Assembly (NCBI GenBank): GCA_030761205.1
Contig: JAULJL010000005.1
Location: 10,937,501-11,001,500, forward strand
Origin: Fremontodendron californicum
Lineage: Eukaryota > Streptophyta > Magnoliopsida > Malvales > Malvaceae
DNA: 64,000 nt
Direction of reading: 5' to 3'
The notes below the pieces were generated by a model. That model was not told the DNA's origin and searched no databases. It saw only the letters and a list, made by a program, of their open reading frames with translations. Positions 11,488 to 22,890 of the stretch are shown here, piece by piece. The translations under genes were made by a program, and so were the position numbers. The first letter of the stretch is position 1, and each line of letters opens with the position of its first letter.

Positions 11488-12269
11488 ATGTTAGGTGTTA
11501 AAATTAGAACAAAAATATGTAAAAATACCATTTTTTATTTTTATTCACCATTTTTTTTATTCACAAAAATAAATAAAAAAATATGAGAGATGTAAGTTGA
11601 GAACTGCTGTATATTTATAAGATTGTCTATTATGTTTAAATTTTACCTTTTATATTTTAATTCACAAAAATTATAATATTAAAATAATATATATATTTTT
11701 TATTTTTCAATTATATCAGTAATGAATGAAAAAATATATAATTTCTTTTTAATTTTTCATCTTTCTAATCAAACACACTAACAAAATATATATATATATA
11801 TTTCATTTTTTTAAATTTGTTTCACTTAACTTTACCAAATGTTTGGGTATGATTGGACCGTCAGGAGCAGTATTTGTAAAAATTTGTCATCATGCCAAAG
11901 GTTAAATGTTTTGTTTTATCTAAATTATTTTCTGTTTCATTGCTTCCATGGTATTGATTTAGATTAAATTAAAATATTATTGTAAAAAGAATTTTATTTA
12001 ATGTATTATTTATATTTGAAATATATATTTTTATGAATATATTTAGTTATTAAACTTTTTAAAACAATGATATACAAATGAGTTGAAGCCAAAGTCTTTT
12101 CTCTTTTACATTTACAACTTACAAATCCAAATTAAGAACGCATTTCGATTTTACCGTACTTTCAGTGAGAGAAATCCAAAGCATCCAGCTGGTATAAATG
12201 CACAGCAGGGTAGCACCTTGTGGTTCACAGCTCCTCCAGCGATCCACTGGAGGAGCCAGGGTCCAGTAC

Positions 12270-12450
12270 TAGAGATGTAAATAAAACACCTGTGCTCGCA
12301 AGCTACTCGAGTTCGACTAAAAAAAAACTCGAATTCGATTCGGTAATTATCAAGCCGAACTCGAGCTCGAGCAGCTCGAGCTATCGAGCGAGCCGAGTTC
12401 GAGCATCTTAATACCCGATTCGAGTAGCTCGCGAGCCTAATCGAACTTTT
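12270..12450. mobile_element. End of a hAT-like element rich in CTCGAG subterminal repeats
   Basis: Begins 'tagagatgtaaat' and is packed with gctcgag/ctcgagc motifs in both orientations, as in subterminal regions of plant hAT MITEs. No matching right terminus or target duplication was found, so the element is truncated or its far end has decayed. Confidence 0.5.
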
Positions 12451-12492
12451 TATTTATAATATATATTTATTATTAATTTACCATTTCACTCT

Positions 12493-12528
<36 letters not shown>

Positions 12529-12829
12529 TAAAAATCTTAAAACTAAATCTTTTTCACTAACCACTGTTCTTTCTTTCCCTCTCACAGCCTCACGACTGTT
12601 CTTTCTTTCCCTAAAGCTGGTAGGACTCAAAATTGTCTTGTTTCCTCCAGATTTTTTCTCTTCAAAATCTAGAAATCAAAAGTTATAGTTTCATTTTAAT
12701 TTGAATGTTGGAGCTGAAAAATCTGTAGAGATGGAAGAAAAACCACCACGCTCTCATCAATGATTGTACCAATTGGAGATAAGTCTTGGTCCACTGATCT
12801 AAGCTTTTTTATTATGGTCAGGATTTATC
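12451..12829. other. No recognisable gene
   Basis: Contains a (TA)n tract at about 12490-12525 and a duplicated 'actgttctttctttccct' (about 12565 and 12594). No coding signal is visible. Confidence 0.5.
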
Positions 12830-15353
12830 CCTTAAGGATATTTTTGATATTTTGAATAAATATTCAAGGGTGAAGATAAAACAACACAAGTTTCATCAAA
12901 TTTATAGCCTGTACTCGTTGAAGCTTCTTTAAAAAATAACTTACAATTTCTGCTTTGTTTTAGCTTTTTAATTATGATATAAAAAACAGTTGAGGTTCAA
13001 GAATAAATCCTTTTAAAAAAAATCTTATTTTAGCTTTTTTTAGTAGAAAACCCCCATTTAAAAAGGATCATAAATCATAATATTAAAAGTCATTACGATC
13101 AGAATATATTTATGTTGACATAATAAGTTCAAATACAAGTATCACTTAATTGGGGATTACAGTTAAGGGAGTAGGCAGAAGTTTTACAAGTCATAATAAT
13201 TTCTCATATGCTACAACCATTTTTTAAGTAAAATATTTCTTTTATCAAGAATAAATTTGGTAAAAATATTAAGTGTCAAAAATCAAAATTCCAAAAATTT
13301 TGGGAGGGAAAACCTAAGAAATTGCATAGAAAATTTCAAACTCAAGAAACCAGTGTCATCTTTTCTCTTTGCCTGCTTATCAGTCTAACTTTTCTGCATT
13401 AAAGCCAAAATCATCAAAGAAGAAAAAGAGTATTTTCATTTTCCTTGCAAATAAAACGACCAGGGAGAAAATGGGCCTAAAATTGGAATGAAACGATCAG
13501 AAGAAAACAGAGAGCAAAACCAGAATAAAATATTAGAATGAAACGACCTAAAAAAAATCTTTTTATATACTAACAAGTAACACCAAACAACCAAAAGAAA
13601 GCAAATCGACCTAAAATTGGAAGGGATTTTAGTGGCGTACCTCTTCAAAAGATGACAAATTTATCTTTCTTCACCCTTTTCTGATGAGAACTAAGAAGAG
13701 AAGGATTCAGCAATTAATTCTCCCACTTATCAACGAACAAAGCAATAATTTTCCTTTTTTCACAACAACAGAGCAAAGCGAGAATAAATTTGACAAAGGC
13801 GACTCAAAGTAAGGAAGTTTCAATTATTTTGCACAGATATAGTTGAGAACAAATGTGATGGCCACCGAAATGTCTTGGAAGTCAATGCGAGAAACTGCAA
13901 TATAGGTTAAAAATTAAATGCTTGATTAAAATATTGAAATAGCTCTTATATGTTTTTAACATTTTCAAATAAATCCATATCTTTCTATTGTATTCAATTG
14001 AATTTTTAAAGTATTATTTTTATTTAATTAAAAGTTTTTTACATGATAATCATTAAAATTCGATAAAAAAAAAGAGTTTAATCAAATAAAAATAGTACTT
14101 TAAGGTTTAATTAGATAAAAATAATAACTTAAGGATTTGATCAGACAAAAATAGTATGTAAAAGTTTAATTGAATATAATAAAAGTATAAAGACATATTT
14201 AAGAAAGTGAAAAAGTTCAAGAACTCATTTAGTATTTTAGCCTAAATATTTTTCATAAATGTTAGGTGTGTTTGGCAAAATAGAAAAATTAATGATTATA
14301 AGGGAGAGTTTTAAAGTGTTTGGTATGAAAAAAATGAGAAGAAGAAAAACACGAAAGAAGATCATTTTTATTATTATTCATAAAAATAAGAAAAATAAAA
14401 TATGAGAGATGTAAGTAAAGAAGTGTTGTATATTTATAAGATTGTACATTATGTTTAAACATAATATTCCACTGTTATATTTTAATTTATAAAAGTTATA
14501 ACATTAAAATGATATTATTTTTTAATTATATCAATGAAAAATTATATTTTCTTTATGATTTTTCATATTCCAATCAAGCACACTAACAAAATATATATAT
14601 ATATATATATATTTCATCTTTTATTTTTTTCACTTCCAATTTACTATTATTTCATTTTTTTATTCATACTATCAAGCAAAATCTTAATTGTATTGTATAA
14701 CCAAATGTTTGGATATGATTGGCGGTCAAGAGCATTATTTGCAAAAAGTTGTCATCATGCCAAAGGTTAAATGTCTTTGTTTTATTTAAATTATTTTATG
14801 TTTTGTTGCTTATATGGTATTGGTTTAGATCAAATTAAATATTAAAAAATTATTTTTTATTTAATATTATTTAAAATATATATTACTTTTATGAATATGT
14901 TTAATTATTAAACTTTTTAAAACAATGACATCACGCCAAAGTCTTTTCTCTTTAATTTACATTTCTAACCCAAGTCCAAATTAACTGAATCTAAACATCG
15001 CTGTCAATGCCAAAGATTAGTAGATTACCGACGCGTTAACGCTTGTTTCCTCGAATTGAAGTGTCTGTCGTTGTAATTTCTTCGAAAAAAAAAGCCTAAA
15101 ACTTTGTCTGTATCGATGGATCAACAATAAATTAATTAATTAATTAATGCATAGAAAGAAACCTTTAACTTTTCATACATTTTCCAGGCTGTATTACTTG
15201 TTTTTCCTTTTCACATTAGCAATAAGTGGATGAGCTTGTGTGTGATCGGACATAAATTTACCTAGAGGTGGCAAAATGAATCCGAACCCGAAAACCCGTC
15301 CAGGAAAATCGAACCCGAACCCGCCCAAATCCGATTTGATCAAAAAGTCAAAA

Positions 15354-15514
15354 ACCCGAACCCGAAAAAGCCCGAACCCGAATAGGCCCGAACCCGAATG
15401 GACCCGAACCCGAATGGACCCGAACCCGAATGGACCCGAACCCGAATGAGCCCGAACCCGAATGAGCCCGAACCCGAATGGACCCGAACCCGAGACCGGC
15501 CCGAACCCGAACCC
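15354..15514. repeat. 16-bp minisatellite, left array
   Basis: Tandem units cccgaacccgaatgga or ...atgag, about eight to nine copies with variants, in the left subterminal region of the hAT-like element. Such GC-rich arrays may serve as transposase binding sites (inference from hAT subterminal repeats). Confidence 0.9.
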
Positions 15515-15875
15515 TAATTTAATACTAAAAATAAAAATAAACAAATTGCAATTATTTTTTTTTTACAAAGCAATAACTTTAATTATTAATTTTATTCTAA
15601 TTTTTTTTAATAATTTAATTAAAATTTAAAATTTAAAATTTAATATATTATATATATATATATGATGAAATAATAATTTTATCAAAAAGTAAATTATATT
15701 TTGTACTTATAAGTTATAACTTTAACGTCTCATATCATGATGAATTTACAATCTAAATATTTTAAATTCTTGAAAATTTTAAAGATGTGAAAAAAAATTT
15801 GACAATAATTCAATTAATCTATAAGGGTAAAAAAATTGACAATAATTCAATTATTTTGGCCTTTTGGGTTATACT

Positions 15876-16136
15876 TAGACCTGCTCACGGGCCGGGCCTG
15901 GGCAGGATATTTTGTGTTCCGGGCCGGCCCGGCCCGGAACAGTAATTTTTATTATAATATTATTTTATTTAATTTTAATTATAAAAAAATAAAAAAAATA
16001 AAAAAATTATTTTTTTATTTCAATGAACAGTGTTTCGGGCTTAAACGGGCGGGCCAGGCCGACCCAGGGCCAGGCCTGGGCAGAGAAAATAAAAAAAAAC
16101 TGGGCCGCAGCCCGGCCCGGCCCATAAGCAGCTCTA
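15876..16136. mobile_element. hAT-like MITE nested in another hAT-like element
   Basis: 261 bp with termini tagacctgctcacgggccggg and a matching right end (...cccggcccataagcagctcta), flanked by the exact 8-bp duplication gttatact (15868-15875 and 16137-16144). It shares its terminus with the MITE at 11244, so the two belong to one family. GGCC-rich subterminal motifs flank an AT-rich core. Confidence 0.94.
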
Positions 16137-16835
16137 GTTATACTTATGCGGTTAGGTTAGGGTGGGTTTAATTGGATTATGGCTTTCATGTGATTTTATT
16201 TTAGCGGGTGGATTTAATGGGGTTTTGGGTTTTATGACCTTTTGGTTTTGGGTATATTTATTATATATTAATAAATAATCATATTAATTATATATTTATT
16301 ACGTATAATTTAAATATAAATTATATTTTTTAGTACTACTTTATAATTTATACTTTATACTGATGAAAAAAATATAAGTACTCGATATATATATATATAT
16401 ATCTTGACTATAAGCATAAATTTTTTGCATTTTATAAGTATATAAACGAATAGATGAAGGCCAGGATTTATTTTTAAAAGTTTTTTATTTTATAGTGAAT
16501 ATAAATTATAATGTATTTATATTTTGAAATTCGAGCTCATCAAATCAATTATTTTAAATATCAATATATTAATTTATAATATATCATATTTTTTATAATA
16601 AATTATTTCAAAATTTGATTTTATATAACAAATTAATTTCTTATTCTTTTGGTGCTAACAAATATTAATTTTAAAAAATAAATATAATTAAAAATATCAT
16701 ATAATAGCAAAAGTATAAAAATAAAAATAAAAATAATAATAATAATAAATTAATAATTTGTTTTTAGATATAAATATTTAAATTACGTAAAAATGATTAC
16801 ATCTAATATAAAATAAAATAATGTAAAACATACCC

Positions 16836-17040
16836 GTACCCAGATCGAACCCGAACCCAGACCGAACCCGAACCCGAATGGGCCCGAACCCGAATGGGCC
16901 CGAACCCGAATGAGCCCGAACCCGAATGAGCCCGAACCCGAATGAGCCCGAACCCGGATGGACCCGAACCCGAATGAGCCCGAACCCGAATAAACCCGAA
17001 CCCGAATGAACCCGACCCGAACCCGCCCGAACCCGCCCAA
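16836..17040. repeat. 16-bp minisatellite, right array
   Basis: Units of the same cccgaacccgaatgRg type as the left array and in the same orientation, so the element has direct rather than inverted subterminal arrays. Confidence 0.9.
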
Positions 17041-18739
17041 TTGCCACCTCTAAATTTACCTATGTATGACTGTTAGGAAGAAGAAATTGAAGAAATAAAT
17101 AATTTGATTTGATTTGATTTTTTTGGTATTTTGAATAAATCTTCAAGAGTAAAGTGAAAAGAACACAAGTTTCATCAAATCTATAGCCTGTACTCGTTGA
17201 AGCTTCTTTTTAAAATAAAATAAATAAATAACTTACAATTTGTGCTTTGTTTTAGCTTTTTATGATATAAAAAACAGTTAAGCTTCAAGAATAAATTCTT
17301 TTAAAACATCTTATTTTAGCTTTTTTTAGTAGAAAAACCCATTTAAAAAGGATCATAATATTTAAAAGTCATTATGATCAAAATATATTTATGTTGACAT
17401 AACAAGTTCAAATACGAGTATCACTACAATTTACAGCTAAGGGAGTAGGCAGAAGTTTTACAAGGAATAATAATTTTTCATATACAACAAATTTTTAAGT
17501 AAAATATTTCTTTTATCAAGAATGAATTTGGTAAAAATATTATGTGACAAAATCCCAAAAATTTTGAGAGGGAAAACTAAATGGGGAAAACAGAAGAAAT
17601 TGCAGTGGAAATTTCAAGCTCATGGAACCAGTGTCATCTTTTTTTTTTTGCCTGCTTATCAGTCTTAACTTTTCTCCATTAAAGCCAAAATCATCAAAGA
17701 AAAAAAGAAGAATATTTTTATTTTCCTTTATTTCCTTTTTCTTTGAGTACTCTTAAATTTTCTATTTTTAAATTTTTCTTGAACCAAATTTAGCTTTATT
17801 CTATTTTTAATTAAGATTAATTACATAATAGAAAATCTTACACAATAGCTCAGAGTTCAGACTCGTATTCTCAAATTCTTTTTATAAAAAATAAATTAAT
17901 CATAACATCCATTCCTCAAAAATAGACCTGTCAATTATTGGGCCGGTCGGGTTGGATTTTGATCGGATCGGGTCGGGTCGGGTTAATTCTGATCTTAAAA
18001 AATTCGGGTAAATTTCAGGTTCTGGTCGTTTTGGATTCGGATCATTTCTGGATCGGGTCATTTCGGGTTCGGATTATCTCGAGTTAGGGTCATTTCTGGT
18101 TCGGATCATTTCGGGTTTGACACTCGGGTTATTAGGGCTCGGATCATTTTAGGTTTGACACTTGAGTTATTTGGATTCGTGTCATATTAGATTCAATTTA
18201 TTAATTTTTAAAATCAAATCAGATTAATTTAATCAAATTATTTGATCGAATCAGATTTTATTAAAAGATAAAAATAAAAAATTAAATTATATTTAAAAAT
18301 AAATATGATATTATCGTGTATCTTAAATCGTTAAATGAATTTATTTAGATATTTGAAAAATATATAATTTTATGTTTGTTGAAACGTTCGGACCTTGATA
18401 AGTAATCCTTAATATATACTAAAAGTTTTACCAAGTGAACCACCTTAGCAGTTGAAATGATTTTTTACTAAAATTAAATTAGATTTAAGAACTTTACTTA
18501 AAAATTTAATTATCAAGTGTAATAAAATATAATAATAAATATTTATTCAAAATAAAAATATCATAATAAATGTTATGAAATTAAATTAGTTAATTATGCT
18601 AAATATTTTTAAATTTTAAACATAATGTGTATAATTAAATTAATAAAAAAAATTTAATAAATAAAGATGCAATTGTTAACTTATTGAAGTACTGGTATAT
18701 ATATATAACATTTTTGTATAATGTATAATTTTTATTAGA

Positions 18740-19124
18740 GGAGCGATCCACTTACACTTGTATAAAACTAAATTAATTTTACACACTTTCATAATTTTTT
18801 ATGCGATTAATATTTTAACAATTTGACCTTCATATTTCATGTTCTATTCACGTAGATCATGCACGTCAATTTTTGAGTAAATTAAAAATGTCTAACTATT
18901 TGTTCGATGTAAAAAACTTTGAACCGTTAATATATATTGAAAAAAACAGTATTCTCGATCGATATGATAGAGAAATCAGATCGATTCAAAACTTTACGTG
19001 CACGACAAGTACAATTATATTGCTAAATCCAACGGTCGGTTTGTTAAAATATTAATCATATAAAAAGTTATGAAAGTGTGAAAAATAATTTTGTTTTACA
19101 CTAGTACTGTAAGTGAATCCCTCC
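18740..19124. mobile_element. MITE with long terminal inverted repeats, complete copy
   Basis: 385 bp. The left end 'gatccacttacac' through about 90 bp is the imperfect inverse of the right end '...gtaagtgaatccctcc'. The core contains 'cgatcgatatgatagag'. No clear target duplication. It is nested inside the hAT-like element at 17923-20552. The superfamily is unassigned; Mutator-like is possible from the long inverted repeats. Confidence 0.8.
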
Positions 19125-19133
19125 ACTTCTTGA

Positions 19134-19440
19134 GGAAGGATCCACTTACACTAGTGTAAAACTAAATTAGTTTTACACACTTTCATAATTTTTTATACGA
19201 TTAACATTTTAAAAATCCGACCGTCATATTTCATGTTCTATTCACATAAATCATGCACGTTGAGTTTTAAGTAAATTAAAAATGTTTAACTATTTGTTCG
19301 ATGTAAAAAAATTTCAACCGTTAAATATATTGAAAAAAAACAGTATTCTCGATCGATATAATAGACAGATCAGATCGATTAGAAATTTTACGTGCACGAC
19401 AAATATAATTATATTGCTAAATCCAACGGTCGGTTTGTTT
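19134..19440. mobile_element. MITE of the same family, right end missing
   Basis: Starts 'ggatccacttacac' only ten bases after the previous copy and matches it collinearly through 'aatccaacggtcggtttgtt'. It then loses homology, so the right terminal repeat is lost. Confidence 0.8.
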
Positions 19441-20560
19441 CTCTTTGTAACTCTTAACAATAAAATAAAAATTTATCTATTTTTATGAGCTTAGTAGCAA
19501 GTATCGTTAAACGAATCAATATTATGACTATTGACGGAACTAATCTAAATCATATGATAAGAGATTATAAATTAAAAATTAAAAAAAAGGCATTTATTTT
19601 AAATAACATATATAAAGACAAGAGATTTAATTATCATATATCACATGATAAGGTATTATTATAATGTATATAAATCATTATAATAAAACACATTTCTGTG
19701 ATCTATTTTGTAAGTATTTTAAAAAATATATATATATAATATGCATTATCTTTGAACGTTTAATTCAATAATTAATGCATGTTTTTTTTTTTTAAATATT
19801 AGGATTCAAATTTTTTTTTTCTCAAGTAAAAGTTTTTAGTTTTTTTTTTTTCAATAATTGAGAATAAATTACTTTAATAGTTTAACTAGATTTGTTCACA
19901 GGTCGGACTATTCGTACAAATTTTAATGTAATATTTCTTCAAGTTCAAAAAATATTTGTTTTTACTCCGAGACATTGATTAAAAAATTCAATTCAATTCC
20001 AACTAATATAATATATTTTAAAATTATAATAACAATTCAAAAATTTTAAAATAATCACATTATTAAAAAAAATATATATCATAATAGTATAATTATAGAT
20101 CTTGTACTATACTTGTATTGTACATGTATAGTCACTACACTATTTTACATATAGAGAAGAGAATAAATATAGGAATATGATCAATTTATACATACCAAAT
20201 GGTAATGCATATTTTTTCACATTCCAAAATGATAATTACAAGTTATAAAATTAAAACAAATTAATAATTTATGTTATATGTATTATTTTTATTAAATTAA
20301 CGTTTTCAAAATAAAATTATACTTAATTTAAGTTCGGGTCATTTCGGGTTAATTGTTCGGATCATTTCGGGTTTGGGTCATTTCGGGTTCGGATCATTCT
20401 AGATTCAGGTCATTTCGGGTGCGGGTCATTTTCGGATTCGGGTTGGTCGATTTCGGGTTGTTGACTTTTTATGGTAAAATCGGGTTGGGTCGGATTTGGG
20501 TTCGGGTGGGTTAGTCGAATTTTTTGGATTCGAGTTAAAATCGAAAGGTTTACTCAAAAA

Positions 20561-21115
20561 TGAAAAAAAAAAAGCAAGGAATTATCAAATTTATAAGTTC
20601 ACCCATCAATTTTATATAACAAATTTTAAAGTATCTTTGGTATAAGTGACAAATATTCCTATTGCAACGATAGTTTCATCTTTTCCTCAAAGGAGTTGGT
20701 ATAAGTCGCATTCAAACGATAATAAAATGTTTATTTATGCAACAAGTCCATTAAGAGATAAGGTTCATAAAAATAAAATATTAAAATACTAATAAAAAAA
20801 AACCTGAACTATCTAATTTTTTTTTAAACAAACTCTTATATTTTATTGCACATAAATAAATTTTTATCCTTTGATTTATATCTAAATAAGCTCTTATTTC
20901 AAATGAAATGTTGATTTATGTTAAGGGTTTATTTAGGTATAAATTAATTGTTAGGGACTTATTTGAATACATGTTAAAAATTAAAGATTTATTTTGTGTA
21001 AATTAAAGATTAAGTGCTTATTTGGTCTAATAAAAATATATGAGCTTATCTAGACATAGTGATAAGGCTCATGAGTTTTTTTATTATTTTAGTCAAAAAA
21101 AATTAACAGTAGTTA
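20561..21115. other. AT-rich DNA without a recognisable gene
   Basis: Nothing coding and no structured repeat was seen between the hAT-like element and the TIR element to the right. Confidence 0.5.
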
Positions 21116-22668
21116 TTAGTTGACAGAAGCTCCGACCAAGATCAATAAAAAAAAAGTATATTACATAAATAGAAAATATTAATCAGTGTCATTAGACACT
21201 AGTTAAGGTGATATTTATAAAAATAAAAATATAATTAATGTATTATTTTTTGAATTAAGTAAAATTAATATATTAAATACAAAAAAAAAAATAAAATGAT
21301 AATTAAATAATCCTTAATTGATACTTGTAGATACTCATTAATCGAATCTTACATAAATTTTTATCTAATTATTTGAAATTTTTTATTTTGATTACTCAAT
21401 TATTAAAAATAATAATTTAGTCAGCCACGTTATAAGCATTCAGATTTAGGTAACCCAACTATTTAGAACTAATAGTAACATGATAATGACACACCATCTG
21501 TTAGACGACATGTGGCATTACCCCGTCATCTGACATATCACGTGGCATTACTCCATCATCTTACATGCCACTTGGTATTATCCATGAGAAATTATAATTT
21601 TTTAAAAAATAATTTTGGAAATTAAAAAAAAAATACATTTTTGATCACTTAATTTTTTGAGATTTTCATTTTGGTCACTAACTTTGAAATATTCATAATT
21701 TAGTAACCTATATTTGTGAAATTATTAATATTTTGATTTCTATTTTGAATGTCTCATCGTCTATGTGGTTTTATACTATTTAATTATCAATGTTTGTGAA
21801 ATTTCATATAATGAATTATTCTGTTATTTTTATTATTTTCGTTATCTATTTTATTGCATGGTATTAAAACAATGAAGTTTCATTGTAATTAAAATCTAGA
21901 TGTTAATTATGAAAAAAGAAAAAAAAATTCATTTAAATTTTTTTGGTTGGTGATGTAATATATAAAAAATACTTACTTGAAATTATTTGCATGAGTTGGA
22001 TACCAAATAATTGAAGTAATGTATTTTAATAATTTTGACAATTGAATTTATTCATTTATTATTAAAATTTAAAGAGTATAATAATTATAATAAAATAAAA
22101 GTTAAATTTGATCAAAATAAAGGGTATAATTTCTTTTTTTAATTTCAAAATTTTATATTTTCAAAATATATAATGGCACGTGAATAATATCACGTGACAT
22201 GTTAGATAATGCGACAATCCATATGGCATATAATAGATGATGTAACACTACCATATCATTCAATCGTTAATACTAAATGGTTAAATAAAAAATATATATT
22301 TATAATGTAAGTGACTAAATCGTTATTTTTTAATGTGACCAAAATAAAAAAAGAGTTCGTTTTTTATGCACTGTCAGTATATAGCCTCTATACACTAACA
22401 GTGAATCTTACATTGACATTTCATTAAAAAACTAACCCCTAACCATTAACCCTAATCACTAACCCCTCATTAAAAAGCTAACCTCTAACCCTAACTTCTA
22501 ACCCCTAACCCTAATCACTAATTCCTAATTCGACAGGTAACATTGTAGGATGTACTAACTCTTATACACTAACATTGCATCAAATATCAATCAAATAAAA
22601 AATACTGAATCATTTAGTCACTATCTATCTTTTTATATTGATCTTGGTCGGAGCTTCTGTCAACTAAC
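21116..22668. mobile_element. DNA element with 32-bp perfect terminal inverted repeats
   Basis: The 32 bases at 21116-21147 (ttagttgacagaag...atcaata) are the exact reverse complement of 22636-22667. The interior is AT-rich, without a transposase ORF, and contains a smaller MITE (22366-22579). LTR element 1 begins one base after the right repeat, so the right flank and any target duplication are lost. The superfamily is not assignable from what remains. Confidence 0.85.
22366..22579. mobile_element. Small MITE-like element with telomere-like filler
   Basis: The left end 'tgcactgtcagtatatag' and right end 'cttatacactaacattgca' are imperfect inverted repeats. The interior (about 22434-22530) is a degenerate series of ctaaccctaa/ctaacccctaa units resembling plant telomere sequence, but irregular. 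Confidence 0.55.
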
Positions 22669-22794
22669 TGTAGACACCTAATTTTGTCCGGACCACTAAA
22701 CAGGTATGTTTTCTTCCCATATTGATGTTCCCAAGTGTAAAAAGACTGTTTTCATCCTGCAGGTGGTACTCCGAGACTTAGTTTAAGAGGGCGA

Positions 22795-22890
22795 GCACAA
22801 AAAGTCAAACTTGAAAAAAAGTCAACCCCGAAAAAGTCAACCTCGAAAAAGTCAACCCCAGAAAGTCAACTATTGAAAAAGTCAACCCAC
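22795..22890 (+). promoter_or_regulatory. W-box cluster in the LTR
   Basis: Six AGTCAA motifs (reverse TTGACT, the WRKY W-box core TTGAC[C/T]) sit within about 90 bp, spaced about 15 bp apart. Another lies near 23113. The same cluster recurs in the other LTRs at about 36694-36790 and, inverted, 45340-45430. WRKY control is inferred, not shown. Confidence 0.6.

Larger units (their letters stand above)
10396..13440. repeat. Tandem duplication unit, copy B
   Basis: Begins with the NBS-LRR 5' fragment, then a copy of the upstream region with its TATA block (about 10604). It continues through an AT-rich part (to about 12130) and ends with a block at about 12830-13430 ('agcctgtactcgttgaagc'). The same order recurs in copy C. 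Inserts specific to this copy are the hAT MITE at 11244-11487 and the CTCGAG-rich fragment at 12270. Confidence 0.75.
15263..17052. mobile_element. Non-autonomous hAT-like element with minisatellite ends
   Basis: 1,790 bp with termini tagaggtggca and tgccacctcta and an exact 8-bp target duplication aatttacc (15255-15262 and 17053-17060). Both subterminal regions are arrays of a 16-bp unit cccgaacccgaatgga and variants. The AT-rich centre carries a second hAT MITE (15876-16136). No transposase ORF is present; the Gly/Phe/Arg-rich open frames over the arrays are by-products of the repeats. Confidence 0.93.
13495..17760. repeat. Tandem duplication unit, copy C
   Basis: 13495-15000 matches copy B 10545-12130 without the 11244 MITE, and 17080-17750 matches the end block of copy B (12830-13430). 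The two parts are separated by the hAT-like element at 15263-17052. No NBS-LRR coding sequence remains in this copy. Confidence 0.7.
17923..20552. mobile_element. Large non-autonomous hAT-like element
   Basis: 2,630 bp starting tagacctgtc and ending aggttta, with an exact 8-bp target duplication ctcaaaaa (17915-17922 and 20553-20560). Subterminal regions are rich in 'ggatcatttcgggttcgg'-type motifs (17940-18180 and 20335-20530). The middle is AT-rich and carries two copies of another MITE (18740 and 19134). No transposase was found. The terminal repeat is short and imperfect, so the call rests mainly on the duplication and the paired subterminal repeats. Confidence 0.85.

Noticed and set aside
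12231..12255. Perfect 9-bp hairpin ctcctccag/ctggaggag as an RNA terminator or miRNA precursor
   Set aside because: The stem is too short for a miRNA precursor and there is no neighbouring gene for which it could act.
15194..15544. Gly/Phe/Ser/Arg-rich open frames over the 16-bp arrays (also 16778-17047)
   Set aside because: They are translations of the minisatellite; they are open in more than one frame and have no other coding signal.
22434..22530. Interstitial telomere array
   Set aside because: Units are irregular and few; better explained as MITE filler.
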